From positions 1 through 8,386 of the forward strand of contig JADFMC010000078.1 in assembly GCA_022564085.1 (NCBI GenBank): a DNA stretch of 8,386 nt, given 5' to 3'. Made by a program: the position numbers and the translations under genes. The stretch is from Fidelibacterota bacterium (GTDB taxonomy: Bacteria > Fidelibacterota > Marinisomatia > SCGC-AAA003-L08 > TS1B11). Of this stretch, positions 1 to 5,734 are shown one piece after another. Below the pieces are notes generated by a model that was given only the letters and a program-made list of their open reading frames with translations, was not told the DNA's origin and ran no database searches. How positions within the stretch are numbered: the first letter of the stretch is position 1; every line of letters starts with the position of its first letter.

Positions 1-42
1 ACCTATAGGGCCCTGGCAGCCGACCTTAATGGGGCACATTAA
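1..42 (+). CDS. possible 3' end of an upstream gene (13 codons, truncated by the window edge)
   Basis: Reading from base 1, one frame is open for 13 codons (TYRALAADLNGAH) and ends in TAA at 40-42. This could be the C-terminus of a gene that starts outside the window. Thirteen codons are too few to recognise a family, and an open stretch of this length is expected by chance in GC-rich DNA. The following bases up to the sfsA start show no clear promoter. Confidence 0.2.
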   Translation, partial: TYRALAADLNGAH

Positions 43-137
43 ACCGGGCCCAGTTTACCCTCCGGGCATTATGGGCGCTACCCTGGACCTGGCTGACCTA
101 AATTCGCCGGTAGCATTTAACCTTTGCCAAACCGTCA

Positions 138-872
138 ATGCCCCCGTCCCCCATGACCACCATGCCCGTCCCCTGGCGGTTGATCCCGGCTACCCTGGTG
201 GACCGGCCCAACCGCTTCCTCACCAACATCATCGTGCAGGGCCGGCAGCACCAGGCCCACTTGCCGGACCCGGGGCGGCTGCTGGAACTGCTGTGGCCCG
301 GGGTGGACCTGTTGGTACAGCACAACCCGGGCCCCGGGCGCAAGACCGACTACACCGTCCACCTGGCGCGACGTCCCGCTGGCGAGGGTTGGGTATGCAT
401 CAACACCCTGCTGCCCAACCGGTTTGTCCGTTTCCTGCTCAACGAGCACCAGTTGCCCGCCCTGGCCGGCTGGGATCTGGTTGGTACCGAGGTGACCGAG
501 GGCCACAGCCGCTTCGATTTCCTGCTGGAGCGGGATGGCCGGCGCCTCTACCTGGAGGTAAAATCAGTGACTTTCGTTGATGGCGGTGTGGCCCAATTCC
601 CCGACGCCGTCTCCGCCCGGGCCGCCAAACACGCCCGCCATCTGGCGGAGCTGGCCGTCAATGGGTACCAGGCAATGATACTCTTTGTGGTGCAGCGGGA
701 CGACGCCCATATTTTCCGCCCCATGTGGGACCGCGATCCTGAAGTAGGCCGCGCCCTGAACGAGGCCGCCCTGGCCGGGGTTGACATCCGGGCCATCAAA
801 CTCGCGGTGACACCTGAGATTTTCACCTACAAAGGAGAGCTGCCAGTGGACCTGGAGCCGCCCCGGGACTAG
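138..872 (+). CDS. sfsA: SfsA family DNA/RNA nuclease (sugar fermentation stimulation protein)
   Basis: The 244-residue product matches the SfsA family along its whole length, which is the usual size. The N-terminal part (RPNRFL at 23-28, HLPDPGRL at 41-48) corresponds to the OB-like nucleic-acid-binding half. The C-terminal part carries the PD-(D/E)XK nuclease core: SRFDFLL at 124-130 (D127), LEVKS at 139-143 (E140, K142) and FPDAVSARAAKH at 154-165. Family members bind nucleic acid, and the E. coli protein was first linked to maltose utilisation; the cellular role is not settled. No start has a good ribosome binding site. ATG at 138 gives the longest form, but ATG at 162 (residue 9) would begin with the MPVPWRLIPATLVDR segment that aligns better with typical SfsA starts. 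The gene stands alone: 457 bases separate it from the next operon, and nothing suggests a functional link to it. Confidence 0.93.
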   Translation: MPPSPMTTMPVPWRLIPATLVDRPNRFLTNIIVQGRQHQAHLPDPGRLLELLWPGVDLLVQHNPGPGRKTDYTVHLARRPAGEGWVCINTLLPNRFVRFLLNEHQLPALAGWDLVGTEVTEGHSRFDFLLERDGRRLYLEVKSVTFVDGGVAQFPDAVSARAAKHARHLAELAVNGYQAMILFVVQRDDAHIFRPMWDRDPEVGRALNEAALAGVDIRAIKLAVTPEIFTYKGELPVDLEPPRD

Positions 873-992
873 ATCTTCCCCCCAGCCCTATCCAGATCGT
901 CTATGATATCCGCCAGGGCTCCCAGTTTCACGTTGTCCCTACGGGAATTGCCAATCTCCAAACAACATTTGAACTCCAATGAGATCGTACCA

Positions 993-1017
993 CCGACCGC
1001 CGGCAATCGGCGATCGG
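993..1017 (+). terminator. hairpin 1 of a tandem pair, function unclear (terminator or structured leader)
   Basis: CCGACCGCCG (993-1002) can pair with CGGCGATCGG (1008-1017) over 10 positions with one C-A mismatch, around a 5-nt loop GCAAT. It is GC-rich and should be stable as RNA. There is no T-tract after it; a second hairpin begins two bases later. It may act with that hairpin to end sfsA transcripts. Confidence 0.4.
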
Positions 1018-1018
1018 A

Positions 1019-1047
1019 CCCGGTAAAGGGTTTCTGTCCTTACCGGG
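1019..1047 (+). terminator. hairpin 2 of a tandem pair, function unclear (terminator or structured leader)
   Basis: CCCGGTAA (1019-1026) pairs perfectly with TTACCGGG (1040-1047); two further G-C pairs (1028-1029 with 1038-1039) form if A1027 is bulged, leaving an 8-nt loop. The sequence after the stem is AATTGGGG, then a more AT-rich stretch, so this is not a textbook intrinsic terminator. Termination of sfsA or a structured RNA are both possible. Confidence 0.4.
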
Positions 1048-1055
1048 AATTGGGG

Positions 1056-1095
1056 CTAAATTCTGTCTTATTATCTATGACAGCCTTAAAATACT
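1056..1095 (+). promoter_or_regulatory. AT-rich stretch, possible promoter of the exopolysaccharide operon
   Basis: This is the most AT-rich stretch of the gap. It contains TATTAT at 1069-1074 and TAAAAT at 1087-1092, each 5 of 6 to the -10 consensus. Neither has a good -35 hexamer at 16-18 bp (GGAATT at 17 bp for the first, TGTCTT for the second), so the assignment rests on base composition and position only. A start here would give a 5' leader of roughly 230-250 nt. Confidence 0.25.
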
Positions 1096-1226
1096 GTTGT
1101 GCGTGCCAGTAGAAGTGCAGTCGCTGCGGAGCCGATGGTGGCGGTCGGCATTAATTCAACGAGCGCCAGGCGGCCTATGAGCGGGTTGACTCCCGGTTGA
1201 ATGCAATTCGGTTTTAGGGGGCTAGA

Positions 1227-1337
1227 ATGATCAAATTCCTTCCTAAATCCAAATCCATCTCTCGGCGAGATTGGATCACGGGTAGTGAGCCGGATTGCCG
1301 ATGCGTCGCCGTATCCCGAGCGCGCATACATGGATGA
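1227..1337 (+). CDS. possible 36-residue leader ORF overlapping the cyclase start
   Basis: ATG at 1227 is preceded by AGGGGG (1216-1221) at a 5-base spacing, the best ribosome binding site in this gap. The frame encodes 36 residues (starts MIKFLPKSKSISRRDW) and stops at TGA 1335-1337, overlapping ATG 1330 of the Hpt-REC-GGDEF-REC gene by 8 bases. That cyclase ATG has only a weak site of its own. The arrangement would suit a leader peptide that feeds ribosomes to the downstream start. The product is basic and resembles nothing I know, and chance remains a real explanation. Confidence 0.25.
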   Translation: MIKFLPKSKSISRRDWITGSEPDCRCVAVSRARIHG

Positions 1338-2865
1338 TCTGAAACGCCTGTACCGGCAGGCCCTGGCCGCGCGCATCGACGCCCTGGAGGCGGCCAAAGC
1401 GGCTTTCCAAGCAGGGGAGACCGATGCTGGCAGTTCCCTCCGCCGGCTGGCCCACACCCTGAAAGGCTCCGGCGGTACCTATGGCTTCCCGCAGATTACC
1501 AAGGCCGCTGCTGCCTTAGCTACAGCGGACCCAGGTCAGGTGATCGAGCTGGTGGACGCTCTCCTGGAAATCCTCCGCGACGTGGCCGGAGGGGGCGGCG
1601 ACGAGCGCAAATTCGGCCTGCTGATCATCGAGGACGATCCCATCGCCGTTCGCATCATGCAGGCCCGGCTGTCGACCGCTAACCGCGAGATCTACACCGC
1701 CGAAACGGCTGCCCGGGCCGAGGAGCTACTCCGGGAACAAGAGATCGACCTGGTGCTGCTGGACCTGATACTGCCCGATACGGATGGCCGAAATTTCCTG
1801 ATGCGGCTGCGGGAACGCCCCGCTCTGGCCGGACTGCCGGTGATTATTACTTCCGTCAAGGGCAGCGCTGCCACCAAGACCGAGTGCTTCGCCCTGGGGG
1901 CCGATGAGTACTTCGAGAAGCCCATCGATATGGATGTCCTGGCAGCGGCGGTGGCGTCCAAGTTGCAGCGCTCCGGGGAACTGGCCCGGGAATCGCGCAC
2001 CGATCCGCTCACCGAGCTGCCTAACCGGGCGGCCCTGGTGGAAGCTTTTGAGCGAGCCCAGTCGTCGGCCATGCGCTCCGGGGAGTCATTGTGCCTGTCA
2101 ATCCTGGACCTGGACCATTTCAAGCAGGTCAATGACAGCCACGGACACGCAGTCGGTGACCAGGTATTGCGCCGGCTGGGCGCCGTACTGACCTCCGCCC
2201 TGCGAGGCGCCGACCTTGTGACCCGCTGGGGCGGGGAGGAATTCGTGGTGTTGTTCCCCAAAGCAGGGGTAACCGGCTCGGCCGGCGCTCTGCGGAAAGC
2301 GCTGAAGGCATTTGGGAGTGAGCAGTTCTCCGGTGGCAACGGCGAAACTTTCAGCGTCACCTTTTCGGCCGGAGTGGTGGAGGTAGCTCCGGATTCCGGC
2401 CTGAAGGAGGCGGTGGAAGAGGCTGACAGCCTGCTGTACCTGGCCAAGGAAGCCGGGCGCAATCGGGTCCTGACACCCGATAGTGACGCCAAACCGCAGC
2501 CAAAGCAAATCCTCTTGGCGGAAGACGACGACCTGATAGCCTCGGTGATCAAACATCGCCTGGGACGGGAAGGCTTCGAAGTGCACCACTACCCGGACGG
2601 CGTGCGGGCGCTCCTGGCCGCACCCGACCTGCAGGTCTCGCTCTGTATACTGGATATTAAAATGCCCGGGATAGATGGCTTCGAGCTGTTGGGTAAACTG
2701 CGCCGGATGCCGGCCTATCAAAAAATACCCATTGTAATGCTCACAGCCCTGGGAGGCGAAAAAGATATCGAACGGGGCTTTGCCCTGGGCGCCGATGATT
2801 ACATTATGAAGCCCTTTTCCCCCCTGGAGTTGCTGGCCCGGATTCGGCGCCTGATCAAATCGTGA
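1330..2865 (+). CDS. Hpt-REC-GGDEF-REC hybrid diguanylate cyclase
   Basis: The 511-residue cytoplasmic protein combines four signalling domains. An Hpt domain spans about 1-85 (AHTLKGSGG, phospho-His H42). Receiver 1 spans about 94-210 (acidic pocket D102/D103, phosphoacceptor D145, S175, K197). A GGDEF domain spans about 222-382, with TDPLTELPNR at 224-233, metal ligands near D260/D262 and an intact GGEEF signature at 301-305. The RGAD motif at 292-295 is a c-di-GMP product-inhibition (I) site at the canonical five-residue distance. Receiver 2 spans about 393-511 (D399-D401, phosphoacceptor D442, T472, K494). All key residues are present, so it should make c-di-GMP from two GTP under phosphorylation control. 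No kinase domain or membrane segment is visible, so phosphate must come from another protein. ATG 1330 starts directly at the Hpt helix; GTG 1285 would add 15 residues. It is the first gene of the operon and shares one or four bases with the next. Confidence 0.93.
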   Translation: MDDLKRLYRQALAARIDALEAAKAAFQAGETDAGSSLRRLAHTLKGSGGTYGFPQITKAAAALATADPGQVIELVDALLEILRDVAGGGGDERKFGLLIIEDDPIAVRIMQARLSTANREIYTAETAARAEELLREQEIDLVLLDLILPDTDGRNFLMRLRERPALAGLPVIITSVKGSAATKTECFALGADEYFEKPIDMDVLAAAVASKLQRSGELARESRTDPLTELPNRAALVEAFERAQSSAMRSGESLCLSILDLDHFKQVNDSHGHAVGDQVLRRLGAVLTSALRGADLVTRWGGEEFVVLFPKAGVTGSAGALRKALKAFGSEQFSGGNGETFSVTFSAGVVEVAPDSGLKEAVEEADSLLYLAKEAGRNRVLTPDSDAKPQPKQILLAEDDDLIASVIKHRLGREGFEVHHYPDGVRALLAAPDLQVSLCILDIKMPGIDGFELLGKLRRMPAYQKIPIVMLTALGGEKDIERGFALGADDYIMKPFSPLELLARIRRLIKS

Positions 2866-3230
2866 TGCGGGTCCTGCTGGTAGACGACGATCCCGAGATT
2901 TTGCTGGTGGCTACCACGGTCCTTGTCCGCAGCGGCGAGTTCCAGGTCAGTCAAGCCGGCAGTGCCGAAGAAGCACTGGCGTCAGCCCGCCTAAATCCGC
3001 CCGAGGTAGTCATCACCGACTACCTGTTGCCCGATATGGATGGCGCCCGGCTGCTGGAACGTCTACGCGCCGAAAAAGTTCTGGCCCTCATACCGGTGAT
3101 CTTCCTCACGGGCAAGGCCGAACCTGCCGACGTGGAGCGGTTGCAGCGGCTAGGCGCCCGGGGAGTGATCGGGAAACCGTTCGATCCCTTCGAGCTGGTC
3201 GACCGGATCAAACAGATACTGGCGGACTAA
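2865..3230 (+). CDS. stand-alone CheY-like response regulator receiver
   Basis: The 121-residue product is a single receiver domain with no output domain. From the ATG, the acidic pocket is D7-D9 in LLVDDD, the phosphoacceptor is D52 in VITDYLLPDMDG, the switch threonine is T82 in FLTG, and the conserved lysine is K104 in GKPFDP. The start is ATG 2865, which shares one base with the upstream TGA (TGATG); GTG 2862 would give a 4-base overlap and one extra methionine. There is no separate ribosome binding site, so translation probably depends on the gene before it. Such receivers act by binding a partner when phosphorylated. Here the Hpt domain of the neighbour is a possible phosphate source and the HEAT protein or synthase possible targets; both are inference. 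Confidence 0.92.
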   Translation: MRVLLVDDDPEILLVATTVLVRSGEFQVSQAGSAEEALASARLNPPEVVITDYLLPDMDGARLLERLRAEKVLALIPVIFLTGKAEPADVERLQRLGARGVIGKPFDPFELVDRIKQILAD

Positions 3231-3233
3231 CCG

Positions 3234-4313
3234 GTGGCCGCACTCCGGGAAATATTGAGCGATCTCGTCCTCCAGGACCGGATTTTTCTGCTGCTGGGCA
3301 TTACGATTGCCATCCTGCTGGTCCTGATAGTATTCTTCGCTTTCCTGACCATAGCCCTGCGCCTGCGCAATATCCGTAAGGCTGGACTGTGGCAGTCACT
3401 GGAGGCCCGCTGGGAACCGCTGATCCTGGATGTCATGACCGGGGAACGCTCGCCCGATGACACCCGGCAGTTTGTAGCCGCACACGAGGCCTTGTACTTC
3501 GTGGACTACCTGTTGCGGTTCGCCAATCGGTTCCGGGGCCGGGAGGCGGCGGTGATTACCGAGCTGGCCCGACCCTATCTGCCCCGGCTGGCGGCCCGTC
3601 TGGACGAAGCCGATCCTTCCCGCCGGGCCCGGGCCATCCGTACGCTGAGCATCCTGGGCAGGGAAGAGTACGCCGACGTGATCGTGGCGGCGTTGGACGA
3701 CCCGTCCCCCCTGGTGGCCATGATCGCCGCCCGGGCGCTGGCCAATCAGGATCAGCCCCAACATGCGGCCGCATTGCTGGCCCGGCTGGATCGCTTCGAT
3801 ACCTGGAGCCTGAATTACCTGGTCTCCATGCTGTCGGCCATGGGTCCGGCCGTTGCGCCGCAGCTGCGCCGTATACTAGGCGATACCCAGGCGCCGCCCC
3901 AGACTCGGGCCGTAGCTGCCGGTGCCCTGCGGGAGCTGAGAGACTATGAGTCCGGTCAAATCGCCGCCCGAGTGTTGGAGACCGAAACCGAACGGGAGCT
4001 GCTGGCGGCCGCCCTACGACTGGTGGGCGACGTGGGCAGCCCGGAGTTCTTAGGTCCCATACGGCGTCTAGCCCGGACCGATGATCCGGTGGTGCGGGGA
4101 CTGGCCCTGCGGGCCTTGGGCCGCCTGGGCACAGACGATGACCTGCTGTTGCTCCGGCAGGGAATGGAGGACCAATCCCAATGGGTGGCCCTGCACGCCG
4201 CCCGGGGACTGCGCCAGGCGGGTGGTAACCATCTGCTGGAGGAGCTGGTGATCACCGGCCATTCAAAGAGCGATCTGGCCCGGCAGGTGTTGGCCGAGGG
4301 GAACAGCTCGTGA
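3234..4313 (+). CDS. membrane-anchored HEAT-repeat protein
   Basis: The 359-residue product begins with one strongly hydrophobic segment at about 17-43, followed by a basic stretch (RLRNIRK, 43-49), which suggests an N-in-membrane anchor with the C-terminal part in the cytoplasm. From about residue 85 to the end the sequence is a run of amphipathic helix pairs of about 30 residues, rich in Ala, Leu and Arg, typical of HEAT repeats (for example RRARAIRTLSILGREEYADVI, then DDPSPLVAMIAARALAN, then DDPVVRGLALRALGRLG). HEAT repeats form curved scaffolds that bind proteins; no catalytic motif is seen. The GTG start lies 3 bases after the receiver stop without a clear ribosome binding site, and the stop overlaps the glycosyltransferase start by 4 bases (GTGA). 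Its position suggests it is an adaptor between the signalling proteins and the synthase, but this is inferred from context. Confidence 0.85.
   Translation: MAALREILSDLVLQDRIFLLLGITIAILLVLIVFFAFLTIALRLRNIRKAGLWQSLEARWEPLILDVMTGERSPDDTRQFVAAHEALYFVDYLLRFANRFRGREAAVITELARPYLPRLAARLDEADPSRRARAIRTLSILGREEYADVIVAALDDPSPLVAMIAARALANQDQPQHAAALLARLDRFDTWSLNYLVSMLSAMGPAVAPQLRRILGDTQAPPQTRAVAAGALRELRDYESGQIAARVLETETERELLAAALRLVGDVGSPEFLGPIRRLARTDDPVVRGLALRALGRLGTDDDLLLLRQGMEDQSQWVALHAARGLRQAGGNHLLEELVITGHSKSDLARQVLAEGNSS
4296..4301 (+). promoter_or_regulatory. ribosome binding site of the glycosyltransferase gene
   Basis: GAGGGG lies 8 bases before GTG 4310 and inside the end of the HEAT gene. It supports the GTG start, which has the 4-base overlap GTGA with the upstream stop. 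Confidence 0.55.
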
Positions 4314-5734
4314 ACTTCGCAACCATCGGGGGTTTCGTGCTGGACGGGTTCAATATCCTGGCCCTGAGCTATTTCGTCCTGCTGAACACCACTTATCTGA
4401 TTACCAGCGTCCTGGCTTTCAAGGCCTTGCGGCAGTATACCAGGACACTTAAAGCGATTGATGTGGAGGAGTTGATCTCCTCGGTCGGCGCGCCCCCCAT
4501 CACCTTGATCGCCCCGGCCTACAACGAAGAATCCACCTGTGTCGAGGCGGTCAAGGCGCTGTTGCTCCAGAAATATCCCGAGTATGAAATCCTGGTGGTC
4601 AACGACGGTTCCAAGGATAAGACCCTGGATCGCCTGGTAGAGGCCTTCGACCTGCAGCCTGCCAACCGGTTGGCTACCGCCGAAATACCCACTGCCCGCG
4701 TCCGGAGGGTCTATCGGAGCCGGCGGTTGCCCAACCTGTGGGTGATCGACAAGGAAAACGGCGGCAAGGCCGATGCCCTCAATGTAGGGATCAACTATAG
4801 CCAGACGCCCCTGTTCTGCGCCCTGGACGCCGACAGCCTGCTGGAGCGGGAGGCCCTGATCAGGGTAGTGCGGCCCTTTTTAGAGGACGCCCGAACGGTG
4901 GCCGCCGGCGGCATTATCCGGATAGTCAACGATTGCGAGGTGGAACAGGGGCAGGTGACTAAGATCCGCCTGCCGAAGCGACTGCTGGCCCGATTTCAGG
5001 TGCTGGAATACCTACGGGCCTTCATGGCCGGCCGCATAGGCTGGAACGTCCTGAACCTGACCCTGATCATCTCCGGCGCCTTCGGCGTTTTCCGCCGGAA
5101 AACGGTGGTGGATATGGGCGGCTATTACACTGATACCGTGGGCGAGGATATGGATCTGATCGTCCGGCTGCATCGACATTGCCGGGAACAAAATATTCCC
5201 TACCGCATCGTGTACGTGGCTGACCCGGTGGCCTGGACCGAATGTCCCGAGACCATCAAGGTGCTGGGTCGCCAACGCGACCGCTGGCAGCGGGGACTCT
5301 ACGAATCCCTTATGCACAACCGCCGCATGTTGTTCAACCCGCGCTATGGCCGGATCGGACTGGTGGCCTTTCCCTATTTCTTTTTCATGGAGCTGCTGGG
5401 TCCGGTAATTGAACTTTTTGGCTATTTTACCTTCACCGCCGCCCTGATCCTGGGCCGGGCCTCGGGGCCCTATATCCTGGCCTTTTTCATGGCCGCCTTC
5501 GCCTTTGGGGTCGTACTTTCGGTGGCCGCGGTGGGATTGGAGGAGCTTTCCTTCCATCGTTATCCCCGCCTGTCGGACCTGCTGCGGCTGTTCGGGCTGG
5601 CGGTGGCGGAAAACTTCGGTTATCGGCAGCTCACCGCCTATTGGCGTATCCGAGGCTTTTTCTCCGCCCTGCGGGGAGTAAAAGGTTGGGGCCGGATGGA
5701 ACGCAAGGGATTTGCCGTGGGAGTGGGGCCATGA
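4310..5734 (+). CDS. processive membrane glycosyltransferase, family 2 (exopolysaccharide synthase)
   Basis: The 474-residue product has an N-terminal membrane segment (about 13-38), a cytoplasmic GT-A catalytic domain (about 60-340) and C-terminal membrane segments (about 348-380 and 387-412). The catalytic set of processive beta-glycosyltransferases is complete: APAYNEE (68-74), D99 in VVNDGS for the nucleotide, D173-x-D175 in ALDADS for metal-UDP, E279-D280 in GEDMDL as the general base region, and Q322-R325-W326 in QRDRW, which holds the acceptor chain. Such enzymes (cellulose, PNAG and hyaluronan synthases) join sugars from a nucleotide-sugar donor and push the chain through the inner membrane. 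The length is close to PgaC/IcaA-type enzymes and there is no PilZ domain as in BcsA. The sugar used cannot be told from sequence. The start is GTG 4310 and the stop overlaps the next gene by 4 bases. Confidence 0.92.
   Translation: MNFATIGGFVLDGFNILALSYFVLLNTTYLITSVLAFKALRQYTRTLKAIDVEELISSVGAPPITLIAPAYNEESTCVEAVKALLLQKYPEYEILVVNDGSKDKTLDRLVEAFDLQPANRLATAEIPTARVRRVYRSRRLPNLWVIDKENGGKADALNVGINYSQTPLFCALDADSLLEREALIRVVRPFLEDARTVAAGGIIRIVNDCEVEQGQVTKIRLPKRLLARFQVLEYLRAFMAGRIGWNVLNLTLIISGAFGVFRRKTVVDMGGYYTDTVGEDMDLIVRLHRHCREQNIPYRIVYVADPVAWTECPETIKVLGRQRDRWQRGLYESLMHNRRMLFNPRYGRIGLVAFPYFFFMELLGPVIELFGYFTFTAALILGRASGPYILAFFMAAFAFGVVLSVAAVGLEELSFHRYPRLSDLLRLFGLAVAENFGYRQLTAYWRIRGFFSALRGVKGWGRMERKGFAVGVGP
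5720..5723 (+). promoter_or_regulatory. ribosome binding site deciding the start of the YaiO-type gene
   Basis: GGAG lies 7 bases before ATG 5731. It supports this start over upstream in-frame candidates (TTG 5641, ATG 5695), as does the hydrophobic signal sequence that begins right at this methionine. Confidence 0.55.

Larger units (their letters stand above)
873..1329 (+). other. 457-base intergenic region upstream of the c-di-GMP/exopolysaccharide operon
   Basis: This gap has no convincing protein-coding gene. The ORF at 903-1112 (69 codons) has a skewed composition, no ribosome binding site and no recognisable family. The region holds two adjacent hairpins (993-1017 and 1019-1047), an AT-rich stretch (about 1056-1095) with two TATAAT-like hexamers, a direct repeat GGTTGA spaced by 11 bp (1184-1200), and a possible leader ORF (1227-1337). 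It probably contains the terminator of sfsA and the promoter and 5' leader of the operon that follows. I found no match by eye to c-di-GMP riboswitch core motifs. Confidence 0.6.

Noticed and set aside
29..580. 183-codon + strand ORF overlapping sfsA
   Set aside because: It is a proline- and glycine-rich alternate frame of GC-rich sfsA with no family features; the sfsA frame carries every conserved motif.
903..1112. 69-codon + strand ORF after sfsA
   Set aside because: No ribosome binding site, no recognisable domain, and it runs through both hairpins; better read as non-coding.
873..1329. c-di-GMP (GEMM-I or GEMM-II) riboswitch upstream of the cyclase operon
   Set aside because: The location invited it, but the conserved core sequences of these riboswitches are not found by eye; the two hairpins alone do not make the fold.
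1692..2552. 286-codon minus-strand ORF inside the cyclase gene
   Set aside because: Ser/Arg-rich composition typical of an antisense shadow in GC-rich DNA; the + strand frame is a complete multi-domain protein.
5012..5557. 181-codon minus-strand ORF inside the glycosyltransferase
   Set aside because: His/Gly/Gln-rich antisense frame with no family features, opposite an intact GT2 gene.
5641..5730. 30-codon N-terminal extension of the YaiO-type protein from TTG 5641
   Set aside because: It would overlap the synthase by 94 bases and bury the signal peptide; ATG 5731 has a ribosome binding site and starts the signal sequence directly.
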